Shown piece by piece: positions 1 through 5,919 of a stretch of 13,328 nucleotides of DNA. The stretch is taken from NCBI GenBank assembly GCA_041477655.1, contig JBGOUP010000023.1, forward strand, positions 1 through 13,328, written 5' to 3'. Below the pieces are notes generated by a model that searched no databases, was not told the origin of the DNA, and saw only the letters and a list, made by a program, of their open reading frames with translations. The translations under genes and the position numbers were made by a program. The DNA is from JBGOUP01 sp041477655. GTDB lineage: Bacteria; Patescibacteriota; UBA1384; 2-12-FULL-50-11. The first letter of the stretch is position 1. Every line of letters begins with the position of its first letter.

Positions 1-555
1 GTGCCGGTTGGTGACGATCAAGTTCAGCATTTGGAACTAACTCGAGAGATTGTTCGGTCGTTTAACCATCACGCCGGCCAAACATTGGTTGAGCCAAAAC
101 CTCTGTTGACTAAAGCCGCTCGAGTCATGGCTATGAATAATCCGGCCCAAAAAATGAGCAAAAGCGTTGATGGTAGCGCCATTGGCTTGTTAGATTCGGA
201 TCAAACCATCGAACAAACCATCAAGCGAGCCGTAACCGATTCCGATGCCAACTGTGCCAAAATGAGTCCGGGCGTGGCCAATTTATTTTTGCTACTGGAA
301 TCGTTTAGCCAACCGGAAACGGTTCGGCATTTCGAAAAGATTTACAAAAACCATCAACTTAAATATTCAGAGCTCAAAGAGCAGTTGATCGAAGACGTAA
401 TTGAGTTTTTGAAACCGGTCCAAAAAACCTACCACTCTTTGATGGCTAACGAAAAACACTTATTAGACATCCTTAATCAAGGCCAGGCCAAAGCCCGGCC
501 AATTGCCCAAGAAACCCTGGCACGAGTCAGAAAAAAACTTGGTCTATTGACCTGA
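1..555 (+). CDS. trpS: Tryptophanyl-tRNA synthetase, C-terminal part (5' end cut by window)
   Basis: Class Ic aminoacyl-tRNA synthetase that charges tRNA-Trp with tryptophan using ATP, releasing AMP and PPi in the cytoplasm. The visible 184 residues begin in the conserved VPVGDDQxQHLELTR segment of the Rossmann core. The signature KMSKS loop (QKMSKSVDGS, about residues 51-60) contacts ATP and is followed by the all-helical anticodon-binding half. Bacterial TrpRS is about 330 residues, so roughly 150 N-terminal residues, including the HIGH-type motif, lie upstream. The GTG at base 1 is an internal valine codon, not a start. The gene ends with TGA at 553-555, showing that TGA is a stop here. 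A 6-bp dyad (553-558/571-576) follows the stop but lacks a U-run, so it is not a convincing terminator. Identification is secure; only the N-terminus is unseen. Confidence 0.95.
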   Translation: MPVGDDQVQHLELTREIVRSFNHHAGQTLVEPKPLLTKAARVMAMNNPAQKMSKSVDGSAIGLLDSDQTIEQTIKRAVTDSDANCAKMSPGVANLFLLLESFSQPETVRHFEKIYKNHQLKYSELKEQLIEDVIEFLKPVQKTYHSLMANEKHLLDILNQGQAKARPIAQETLARVRKKLGLLT

Positions 556-561
556 ACGGCC

Positions 562-590
562 TGGACATATCGTTCAATTCGTGCTAGTCT
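562..590 (+). promoter_or_regulatory. Sigma70-type promoter for the small gene at 621
   Basis: A -35 box TGGACA (562-567) and a -10 box TAGTCT (585-590) are separated by exactly 17 bases. A TG dinucleotide one base before the -10 makes it an extended -10. The -35 lies inside a dyad TGAACG...CGTTCA (553-558 and 571-576) that begins at the trpS stop codon. Transcription would start near 597, giving a leader of about 24 bases. Confidence 0.55.
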
Positions 591-620
591 TGGGGATATA
601 CCAAACCAAGGAGGGCAGTG

Positions 621-872
621 GTGAGTGAACTTTATTTTTCGATTCGGACACTGGGAGAGTTAGTTGGTACGCCAGCCAAACCTCTTCCTAACGACTTTAA
701 CCGACTTTGTCCGTACTGTCGGGAGGAGGGGCTGATGAACCCCGTCAGCCAATATGCCGTAGCCGAAAAGCGGATCATCACCATAGAAGGTGAACGCCAC
801 GGTGTCTGCCGAGACCACGCCTGGAAGATCAAGGCGAAGATACCGCCCAAAATCCCCACGGCGGCATCTTGA
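621..872 (+). CDS. Small Cys/His-rich putative zinc-binding protein (83 aa), unknown function
   Basis: I do not recognise this family. The protein has a Cys-Pro-Tyr-Cys knuckle (about residues 30-33) and a later Val-Cys-Arg-Asp-His motif (about 62-66). A C-x2-C plus C-x2-H set is what a single structural zinc site would need. The C-terminus is basic and proline-rich (KIKAKIPPKIP), and there is no signal peptide or membrane segment. Two GTG codons are adjacent, at 618 and 621. The strong SD AAGGAGGG (608-615) lies only 2 bases from the first but 5-6 from the second, so I chose 621. It is monocistronic: a promoter at 562-590 and a terminator at 880-912 frame it. Possible roles are a nucleic-acid-binding or adaptor protein, but nothing in the sequence decides. 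That it is a real gene is well supported by the expression signals and Cys pattern. Confidence 0.75.
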   Translation: MSELYFSIRTLGELVGTPAKPLPNDFNRLCPYCREEGLMNPVSQYAVAEKRIITIEGERHGVCRDHAWKIKAKIPPKIPTAAS

Positions 873-879
873 ATTATCG

Positions 880-912
880 CCCCTCCCATCTTCGGGAGGG
901 GTTTGTCTATTT
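880..912 (+). terminator. Intrinsic terminator after the 621 gene
   Basis: A perfect 8-bp GC stem, CCCCTCCC (880-887) paired with GGGAGGGG (894-901), closes a 6-base loop ATCTTC. The T-rich tail TTTGTCTATTT follows. It begins 7 bases after the stop codon. Confidence 0.85.
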
Positions 913-926
913 CGGAGTTATTGCGC

Positions 927-955
927 TTGATTACCTAAAAATAAATATATATACT
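927..955 (+). promoter_or_regulatory. Sigma70-type promoter for the small gene at 1002
   Basis: TTGATT (927-932) and TATACT (950-955) are separated by 17 bases of very AT-rich DNA. The same -35 hexamer and spacing occur upstream of the small gene at 8085. Transcription would start near 962. The leader then carries a 5-bp hairpin, GGGCG-agcaa-CGCCC (971-985), directly before the SD. Confidence 0.75.
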
Positions 956-1001
956 AATCTTAACAATTCGGGGCGAGCAACGCCCGAAGGGGGTGAGTAC
1001 C

Positions 1002-1211
1002 TTGAATGTGGCCGAGGCTAATCTACCAATAATGTTGATGCAGGTCTGCTGGCACTGCGGACAGCCAGTCGGCTACGGCGATCTTGATGTCTGCAAAGAG
1101 GATCAGATTAAGAAAGAAATGAAAGGTAGAGTCGGTCATGGAGGAACATTACTGGTCAAGCAGTGTCTTTGCAGGTTCTGCCGCGACAAAGGCATTACGA
1201 TCCACATTTAG
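1002..1211 (+). CDS. Small zinc-ribbon-like protein (about 70 aa), unknown function
   Basis: A short protein with an N-terminal Cys-Trp-His-Cys-Gly knuckle (C-x2-C) and a C-terminal C-x-C-x2-C cluster (CLCRFC), separated by about 35 charged residues. This spacing suits a zinc ribbon, with the fifth Cys spare. No family is recognised. The start is uncertain: GTG 993, TTG 1002 and GTG 1008 are all in frame. The SD AAGGGGGTGA (987-996) matches the 16S tail complement with one mismatch and overlaps GTG 993, so 993 is unlikely. TTG 1002 has the best spacing (about 8 from the GGGGG core); GTG 1008 is a fallback. The stop is TAG at 1209-1211. It stands alone between its own promoter (927-955) and terminator (1225-1262), like the gene at 621. 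The two may serve related jobs, but they are not obviously homologous. Confidence 0.7.
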   Translation: MNVAEANLPIMLMQVCWHCGQPVGYGDLDVCKEDQIKKEMKGRVGHGGTLLVKQCLCRFCRDKGITIHI

Positions 1212-1224
1212 ACTGCGCACAATC

Positions 1225-1262
1225 GGCCTTCCATCGGCTCCACACCTGGAAGGCCTTTTCAT
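1225..1262 (+). terminator. Intrinsic terminator after the 1002 gene
   Basis: A perfect 9-bp stem, GGCCTTCCA (1225-1233) with TGGAAGGCC (1247-1255), encloses a 13-base loop and is followed by TTTTCATT. It has no T-run on the opposite strand, so it probably does not terminate the converging phosphomutase gene. Confidence 0.85.
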
Positions 1263-1295
1263 TAGACTAATTTCCGAAACAGGTCATTGAGTTAG

Positions 1296-2654
1296 TTAGC
1301 TTTTTGCCCAAGAATTGAGTAGTTCAGTCAGCTCGGCAGTTTTAGTTTTCAGCGCGTTAGCGTCTCTGGCTTCAACGTTGAGTCGAAGCAAGTCCTCGGT
1401 GTTGCTGGGCCGAAGACTAAATCGCCAGTGGCCGCAATTAACAGATAAGCCATCAAGTTTGTTGATAATAGCTTGGTGATAGATGGCCTCAATTTTCTGT
1501 AGGGCCAGTTGTTTATCGGTTATTTTAAAATTAATCTCTCCGGAAACATGGTATTTATCACGCAAGTCTTTAACCAATTGGGAGATCGGTCGGTTTTGTT
1601 CGGCGATAATGTTTAAAAATAAAATAAAGGGGATAAGGCCGTTATCGGCGTAAAAAAAGTCCCGGAAATAGAAGTGACCGCTCATCTCCCCTCCGAAGAG
1701 GGCGTCCTGTTCGATCATGGCATTTTTTATCAAGGTGTGGCCAGCCTTGCTTAAAATTGGCCTGCCTCCAGCCGCCTTAACCGCCTCTTCGACCGCCCAG
1801 ACATTGCGGGATTCATAAACGACTTTGCCGCCCGGGTGGAGTTTAAGCAGATATTGGGCCAGCAAGGCCGTCAGATGACAACCTTCAATAAACTGGCCGT
1901 GTTCATCGGCAATATAACAACGATCGCCGTCAGCGTCCCAGGCCACAGCGCCATCAGCCCGACTAGCTAGAACCAACCCAGATGTTTCGGCTCGGTTCTC
2001 CGGCACCAGCGGGTCGGGACGACCTTTGGGAAAATTTCCGTCTGGCTGGAAATTGAGCCTGACTAGCTCAATTTGATCGGCGCCAAGTTTGTCTAATAAC
2101 TTCTCGGCTAAAAGGCCAGTCATGCCAAAATTGTTATTGGCCACCAGCTTCAAGGTTGGCAAGCCATCAAAACGGGCAAATTTGGTCAGGAACTCCAGAT
2201 AAGACGGCTCAATATCGGCTGGCTCAACCTGGCCTAAATCCGTAGTGGTCTGGAACTGGCCGGTCAGGGCAAGTTGTTTTATAGCCTCCAAATCGTCGGC
2301 CGATGGGGCTTGGGCGTTCTTCTTGGCTAGCTTGATGCCGCCAAATTGCCGGGGATTGTGGCTGGCTGACAGCTGGATGCCACCGTCAACCTCCAGATGA
2401 GCGGTAGCAAAATACAGACCATCAGTCGGCACCAAACCGATTTGAATTACATCAACGCCCGATTTAACTAAGCCGTCAATGACGGCCTCTTCTAGATAGG
2501 GCGAGGCCAAATGGATGTCTCGACCAACCGCTACTTTTTTAGGCTGGAAATGCTGGGCGTAGGCCTGGCCAATTCGTCGGGCGATATCTTCGTTAATTTC
2601 AGTTGGGTAAATACCCCGAATATCGTAGGCTTTGAAAATTTTAGGCAAATCCAT
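1296..2654 (-). CDS. manB: Phosphomannomutase/phosphoglucomutase (452 aa)
   Basis: Alpha-D-phosphohexomutase interconverting hexose-6-phosphate and hexose-1-phosphate, the entry to GDP-mannose or UDP-glucose for surface glycans. All four family landmarks are present. The phosphoserine loop is SASHNP (Ser98), where many relatives have TASHNP. The metal loop is DADGDR (Asp240, 242, 244), the sugar-recognition loop is GGEMSGH (321-327), and the phosphate-binding loop is RPSNTED (415-421). The N-terminal KAYDIRG is also diagnostic. Length is normal for the family, so it looks complete and active. The ATG start at 2654 lacks a clear SD; the next gene upstream is separated by a terminator, so manB probably has its own promoter (2728-2756). 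Specificity (mannose versus glucose) cannot be read from sequence alone, so the symbol is approximate. The glycan operon at 8587-12021 is a plausible consumer of its product. Confidence 0.93.
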   Translation of the reverse strand: MDLPKIFKAYDIRGIYPTEINEDIARRIGQAYAQHFQPKKVAVGRDIHLASPYLEEAVIDGLVKSGVDVIQIGLVPTDGLYFATAHLEVDGGIQLSASHNPRQFGGIKLAKKNAQAPSADDLEAIKQLALTGQFQTTTDLGQVEPADIEPSYLEFLTKFARFDGLPTLKLVANNNFGMTGLLAEKLLDKLGADQIELVRLNFQPDGNFPKGRPDPLVPENRAETSGLVLASRADGAVAWDADGDRCYIADEHGQFIEGCHLTALLAQYLLKLHPGGKVVYESRNVWAVEEAVKAAGGRPILSKAGHTLIKNAMIEQDALFGGEMSGHFYFRDFFYADNGLIPFILFLNIIAEQNRPISQLVKDLRDKYHVSGEINFKITDKQLALQKIEAIYHQAIINKLDGLSVNCGHWRFSLRPSNTEDLLRLNVEARDANALKTKTAELTELLNSWAKS

Positions 2655-2727
2655 ACCTAGAGAATACCTGAAATATATGGTTAAACCCAGCCCTAATTTA
2701 AGATAACATCAGTCCAAATAGTTGGGC

Positions 2728-2756
2728 AGACTAATCCTTTAATTAAGGCTGGGCAA
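2728..2756 (-). promoter_or_regulatory. Candidate promoter for the phosphohexomutase gene
   Basis: Read on the minus strand: TTGCCC (2756-2751), a 17-base spacer, then TAGTCT (2733-2728). The -35 is the same hexamer as at hppA and the -10 the same as at the 621 gene. It begins right after the U-run of the preceding terminator. The leader would be about 66 bases. Confidence 0.5.
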
Positions 2757-2789
2757 GAAAAAAGCCGTCGGCCTGGATGGCGCGACGGC
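2755..2789 (-). terminator. Intrinsic terminator after the helix-hairpin-helix gene
   Basis: On the minus strand, GCCGTCG (2789-2783) pairs with CGACGGC (2770-2764). An inner GCC/GGC extension is possible. The stem is followed at once by six T (2763-2758) and then CTTG. It lies 18 bases past the TGA stop at 2807-2809. Confidence 0.85.
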
Positions 2790-2806
2790 GGGAAGGAAGA
2801 ACTAAA

Positions 2807-3349
2807 TCAGAACAGTGACTGCTGGAGTTGAGCCGCCAGCCGTCGTTGCATAGTTTTGGTCGCTCGGTGTGGGCAGACAGAGCGAATATGGCGTAGCCTT
2901 GCATTGCCGATTTCATCGATCTTAATAATCGAATCATCGGCAGCGTTCTGCAATTCCATCCGGCTTCGATAGCCGGCCGTTGTCAGAATCTTGACCAACC
3001 CCAAATCCAGTTTAGAAATGGCCAACGAGTTGGTTGCCCGCAGACCCAACTCTTCTTCCTGTTGCCTCAACGCTATCCTCTCGCTTAGCTCCTGGCGGAC
3101 GTTTTGTAGCGACCGCTTGAGCGTTGCGAACAGCCTCTCCGGCAACAGCAGACTTCGTTCGGCTTGGCAGAACATATCTGCCAGTTCCATAAGTTCCCGA
3201 TCAGTAAAATCGGGTTCAAACAGGCGGGGCTTGCCCCGCTCGTCAACGAAGAGCCGGTGAGCCATTATCCGTTCCCACTTATCAAGGTGAAATCGCAGTT
3301 TGAACCTCACGTAAAAGTCACGAAGGGTGTGGAACGACAAATTGTCCAC
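2807..3349 (-). CDS. Small protein with a C-terminal helix-hairpin-helix / alpha-CTD-like domain (180 aa)
   Basis: The function is unknown. The N-terminal half (residues 1-105) is charged and mostly helical, with a likely coiled segment around 75-100. Residues about 111-160 follow the pattern of the RNA polymerase alpha C-terminal and related HhH folds: LDLGLVKILTTAGY, then MELQNAADDSIIKIDEIG, then RLRHIRS, that is helix, helix, I-x-x-I-G-x-x-R hairpin, helix. Such domains bind DNA backbone or protein partners, so a nucleic-acid-binding or transcription-associated role is my inference. The start is GTG at 3349, fixed by a 12-base perfect match to the anti-SD (TAAGGAGGTGAT, 3352-3363 on the minus strand) with 7 bases between the AGGAGG core and the start. 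It has its own strong promoter and terminator and is not in an operon. The short basic C-terminus (RATKTMQRR) could aid DNA contact. Confidence 0.8.
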   Translation of the reverse strand: MDNLSFHTLRDFYVRFKLRFHLDKWERIMAHRLFVDERGKPRLFEPDFTDRELMELADMFCQAERSLLLPERLFATLKRSLQNVRQELSERIALRQQEEELGLRATNSLAISKLDLGLVKILTTAGYRSRMELQNAADDSIIKIDEIGNARLRHIRSVCPHRATKTMQRRLAAQLQQSLF

Positions 3350-3363
3350 ATCATCACCTCCTT
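3350..3363 (-). promoter_or_regulatory. Full-length Shine-Dalgarno that sets the GTG start at 3349
   Basis: On the minus strand the leader reads TAAGGAGGTGATGAT before GTG. The first 12 bases complement the canonical 16S rRNA 3' tail without a mismatch. The large housekeeping genes of this window have far weaker SDs. Confidence 0.85.
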
Positions 3364-3387
3364 ATGGTGTGCCAAAGATCTGCCAAA

Positions 3388-3416
3388 ATCTTACCAGAAA
3401 AGCGAGCCAATGTCAA
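3388..3416 (-). promoter_or_regulatory. Strong sigma70 promoter for the helix-hairpin-helix gene
   Basis: On the minus strand a consensus TTGACA (3416-3411) and TAAGAT (3393-3388) are separated by exactly 17 bases. Transcription would start near 3381. An 11-base tandem near-repeat (3371-3392) covers the -10 and the start site and could be an operator. Confidence 0.8.
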
Positions 3417-3559
3417 GAATACTACCTTCAATTTTCATTGCCTGTTAGTTTTACCCGGAGTTCACTAGCCGCCCCAACCGACCCCAGCCGCTTTTTTGGG
3501 TCTGGTTAAGTCTGCCGTCGGCCAAGGGAAGAAGTTTTGAATTTTGTATTTGGAATTTC

Positions 3560-3577
3560 CGCCAGCTACGCTGGTGG
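3560..3577 (-). terminator. Possible weak terminator overlapping the vanW stop codon
   Basis: On the minus strand CCACCAGC pairs with GCTGGCGG (one G-T pair) around a GTA loop, with the TAG stop inside the hairpin. The sequence after it is AT-rich (AAATTCC, AAATAC, AAAATTC) but has no true U-run, so function is doubtful. Confidence 0.3.
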
Positions 3578-5413
3578 TGGATTATCTTCGTGAGTGCCGA
3601 CTTGGATTTGTTCGGGAATGGCATCGTAGAGTGAGCGGAAGGTTTGTTTGTTAATCACCTGACCGCCCCGAACGACGGTGTAAGTTACGCTGGCCTTGGC
3701 GCCCTGATGTGGTTTGCCAACCTGTTTTTCGGTTCCTTTGGGCAGGGTGTCTGTGTCAGTTCGAACAGCCGGTGGCGGATCAGTAATATCGGTTACCACC
3801 GGCGTAGTTAGGCTGGAGGTTCGGCCATCGCTGGTTCCCCAAAACTCGAAAATAGCCTTATTGCCAGAGACCCTGCCCTGAACCAGAATGTAATGACCGG
3901 TGTCGTTGAGGAATTTGAAATCTGGTTGAGGATCGTAAATGGTGGCGTCCAAACCAATCGGCGGCTCGTAGTAGCTAACCCGATATGAATGGTTGGTTCG
4001 GGCGGTTACTTTCAAACCAGCGTTGAGAACGGCTCTAAACAGGGTCGTTGAAACCTGGCAAAGACCGCCGCCAAACTCCGGAATAGTCTTGTCTTCTTTA
4101 ATGACTAACTCCGGCAGATAGCCGGTAGTGTTATCAATCTTGCCCAAGGTTTTAACGGTTGAAAACTCATCACCAGGCTTGATTAAAGAACTTTGAAGAA
4201 AAGAAATGCCGGTCATAATATTGTGCCGGCGGTTTTCCGGCGAACCGGAAAAACTAGTCTCACCTCGGCCGATCAGTTGAGTAATACCGAGCTCACTGAT
4301 TTTATCTTCAGTGAAAACTGGATGATCGGCCTTGAAGGAAAGTTGGACTGATCCGCTGGTAGAACTTTGTTTGAGGGCGGTCAAAATATCCTTGGCGGTT
4401 TTAGTTAGATCGATGATATTACCGTCCTTGGCTGGTTGGTCAACTCTGACTTTGCCGTTGTCTATGACCAACTTTGGATCCTTGGCCGGTTGGTCAATTG
4501 CTGGGGCCAAAGTTGTCGCCAAATAATTCTGAATTTTGTCGGTTGTAAAATCAGCCGTCAATATGCCGGAGCTGGGTTGGCCATCGCCCAACTCAACACT
4601 GCCAACAAAACCAATCAGCTGACGAATGTCCTTGCGAGCTAATTCTTTTTTACCGCTTGGCCAACTTAAAGTTAATTTAGTCTGGGAAAGTTTTTCAACT
4701 TGATCGCGAATAGTCTGCTGATCACCGAGGATTATTTTAGGTTGGTCACTGACTGTTACCAGAGAAATTTCAGCGGGATGAAAATTCTGCCATTGCTGGA
4801 GAATTTGGTGCTGGAGATCGGCATGATCAATGACACTGCCAGTCTTTTCTTGATCAAACGTGACCGCGTTGCCATTTATTTGGCCAAGGGCATTGGTGGC
4901 CAGAACATCTATGCCAACAGTGGTATCGTTGATTTTTTGATCGAGCAAACCAGAGTCAAAACTTATGGCTAAATCTGGATGAGTAACAACGAAGGGAGCT
5001 TTAAGTTGCTGGTAGAAACTCTGCCAGCCGCCAGCTGATCGGCCAATTTTATAAATGTTTTGGCTTGACTGCTCGACGTCTAGGTTCCAAGCAACATCGT
5101 CAGGCTTAATGGTGAAGGTTTTGTCTTGATAGCGCAGATTGATCGGTTGGTTGTTGATTTGGCTAAGTTTGTCTTCGAGCCCCAAATGTACCTGATCAAT
5201 CTTGAGTCGGGCAAAGTTGGTATCGCCAACCATTACCCTTGGGTAAACCCGACCCAAAAACAGCAAGCTATAAATTAAATAGAGCAGAGCTAGAGCGCCA
5301 AAAGTAGCCAGTAGTCCGGCAATGGCTTTAAATAACGGCGAACGGTTGGCTAACAACGGTCTGATCCACCCGGTAATTGTGGTGGTTTTTTTGTCGCTCA
5401 TTATTTGTTTCAA
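3566..5413 (-). CDS. VanW-family cell-wall protein with membrane anchor and G5-like tail (about 615 aa)
   Basis: A membrane-anchored extracytoplasmic protein. Counting from the most upstream GTG (5425), a single membrane helix lies at about 34-58. Two stretches resembling the YoaR/VanW-type peptidoglycan-binding module follow (about 65-220 and 225-370). The VanW domain spans about 398-530, with its hallmark FGGGLCQVSTTLF (451-463) and DATIYDP. A C-terminal G5-like segment (LPKGTEKQVG to QIQVG, 561-610) follows, with a Pro/Thr linker before it and PPPA at the end. The biochemical role of VanW is not established; a wall-binding or wall-modifying role is the usual inference. The start is ambiguous: GTG 5425 overlaps the upstream gene, TTG 5413 sits 4 bases after GAGGAG, and ATG 5401 lacks a near SD. 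I favour 5413. It is translationally coupled to the DUF3006 gene, whose stop is at 5415. An imperfect DNA repeat duplicates DQPAKD (4425-4443 and 4479-4497). Confidence 0.88.
   Translation of the reverse strand: MKQIMSDKKTTTITGWIRPLLANRSPLFKAIAGLLATFGALALLYLIYSLLFLGRVYPRVMVGDTNFARLKIDQVHLGLEDKLSQINNQPINLRYQDKTFTIKPDDVAWNLDVEQSSQNIYKIGRSAGGWQSFYQQLKAPFVVTHPDLAISFDSGLLDQKINDTTVGIDVLATNALGQINGNAVTFDQEKTGSVIDHADLQHQILQQWQNFHPAEISLVTVSDQPKIILGDQQTIRDQVEKLSQTKLTLSWPSGKKELARKDIRQLIGFVGSVELGDGQPSSGILTADFTTDKIQNYLATTLAPAIDQPAKDPKLVIDNGKVRVDQPAKDGNIIDLTKTAKDILTALKQSSTSGSVQLSFKADHPVFTEDKISELGITQLIGRGETSFSGSPENRRHNIMTGISFLQSSLIKPGDEFSTVKTLGKIDNTTGYLPELVIKEDKTIPEFGGGLCQVSTTLFRAVLNAGLKVTARTNHSYRVSYYEPPIGLDATIYDPQPDFKFLNDTGHYILVQGRVSGNKAIFEFWGTSDGRTSSLTTPVVTDITDPPPAVRTDTDTLPKGTEKQVGKPHQGAKASVTYTVVRGGQVINKQTFRSLYDAIPEQIQVGTHEDNPPPA
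4425..4497. repeat. Internal direct repeat inside vanW
   Basis: Two 19-base copies (4425-4443 and 4479-4497) differ at one base and are offset by 54 bases, exactly 18 codons. They encode the repeated hexapeptide DQPAKD in the extracytoplasmic region just before the VanW domain. This may be a local duplication or a conserved linker motif. Confidence 0.7.
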
Positions 5414-5414
5414 G

Positions 5415-5648
5415 CTACTCCTCACCTAATATTTCTTCAAGCAAAGCCCGAGCGATATTCTCTTTGCGTTTCTTTTCATTTTTAAGCAGATAAAATTCGG
5501 CGGTCACCACGTCGCCCTCCTTAATATTTTCTGGCAGTTGACCTCGAGGAACTAGGAGTTGATGTTGATCGTTGGTTAAGACGGCCTGGCCGTTGGCAAA
5601 ACGATCAATTGTCCAGCTAATAGGCGCTGGCTGATCAGTTTTTGACAT
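5415..5648 (-). CDS. DUF3006-family small protein (77 aa)
   Basis: The sequence fits DUF3006: WTIDRFANGQAVLTND near the N-terminus, then LLVPRGQLPENIKEGDVV (about 31-48), then a Lys/Glu-rich helical tail. These are small, probably all-beta, soluble proteins whose function is unknown. The ATG start is at 5648, with only a weak GGGA upstream. Its end overlaps the upstream GTG of the VanW gene and supplies that gene's GAGGAG, so the two are probably translated as a coupled pair. No convincing promoter was found in the 271-base spacer upstream. TTGACA occurs on this strand (5765-5760) but without a -10 at 16-18 bases, so transcription may come from hppA by read-through. Family assignment is confident; role is not. 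Confidence 0.85.
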   Translation of the reverse strand: MSKTDQPAPISWTIDRFANGQAVLTNDQHQLLVPRGQLPENIKEGDVVTAEFYLLKNEKKRKENIARALLEEILGEE

Positions 5649-5661
5649 AATAGTTTCCCGA

Positions 5662-5680
5662 CCGCTCGTTCGTCCAGCGG
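5662..5680 (-). other. Small hairpin just upstream of the DUF3006 start
   Basis: CCGCT (5662-5666) and AGCGG (5676-5680) can pair around a 9-base loop, ending 14 bases before the ATG at 5648. It could mask the weak ribosome site. This is only a short stem. Confidence 0.35.
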
Positions 5681-5699
5681 CTTACTCGCTTTTGTCCTC

Positions 5700-5737
5700 G
5701 GCACTTGTTCGCAGTTTGCGAAACCGTGCCAAGTGCC
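5700..5737. repeat. Nested double hairpin in the hppA-DUF3006 spacer
   Basis: The outer arms GGCACTTG (5700-5707) and CAAGTGCC (5730-5737) are perfect 8-bp complements. Directly inside, TTCGCA (5708-5713) and TGCGAA (5717-5722) pair around a GTT loop, leaving accgtgc as a 3' bulge. In the minus-strand mRNA this would be a stable structure in the DUF3006 leader. There is no U-run, so it is not a standard terminator. Confidence 0.75.
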
Positions 5738-5759
5738 TGCGAAAGTCGCTCAACTACCA

Positions 5760-5803
5760 TGTCAAAAACATACATTTTCTCGGGCTGAATATGTTTTTCG
5801 ACA
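5760..5803. repeat. Inverted repeat TGTCAAAAACATA / TATGTTTTTCGACA
   Basis: The arms at 5760-5772 and 5790-5803 are complementary over 13 bases with one bulged C, around a 17-base loop. The right arm is also the left end of the larger inverted-repeat element at 5788-5916, so two structures compete for the same sequence. Confidence 0.7.
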
Positions 5804-5916
5804 GGCCTCGCGCAGGGCGAGCGGGCAGGTGTCCGCCTGCTGGCGGACGAGCGAGTCCGAGCGGGTGGCCAAATTTCTAGCTGGGAAATTTGAGCCTTCC
5901 TGGAGAAAAACATATT
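5788..5916. repeat. MITE- or REP-like intergenic element of about 129 bp with 18-bp terminal inverted repeats
   Basis: The left end AATATGTTTTTCGACAGG (5788-5805) matches the reverse complement of the right end (5899-5916), AATATGTTTTTCTCCAGG, at 16 of 18 positions. The interior is very GC-rich and full of smaller palindromes: CTCGC/GCGAG (5807-5811, 5817-5821), GTCCGCC/GGCGGAC (5831-5837, 5842-5848), GGAC/GTCC (5845-5848, 5855-5858) and CAAATTTC/GAAATTTG (5870-5877, 5885-5892). GAGCGGG is repeated at 5819 and 5859. No transposase is encoded and no clear target duplication is visible. It starts 4 bases after the hppA stop on the minus strand. Whether it is mobile, a REP-like sequence or an mRNA-stability element cannot be decided from one copy. 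Confidence 0.55.
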
Positions 5917-5919
5917 AAG

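Noticed and set aside
1..3. GTG at base 1 as the trpS start
   Set aside because: The protein begins in the middle of the catalytic core (VPVGDDQ), so the true start is upstream of the window.
2743..2937. Minus-strand 64-codon frame overlapping the HhH gene end and its terminator
   Set aside because: It reads through the terminator stem and lies in another frame of a better supported gene.
5635..5913. A 92-codon open frame on the minus strand that fills the hppA-DUF3006 gap
   Set aside because: It runs through the inverted repeats and GC palindromes, its product is low-complexity Arg/Ser/Pro-rich in the repeat part, it overlaps the DUF3006 start out of frame, and it has no family resemblance. 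The repeat explains the open frame better.
5692..5918. Two plus-strand open frames over the same gap
   Set aside because: They translate the same palindromic repeat, overlap each other, and have no credible ribosome site.
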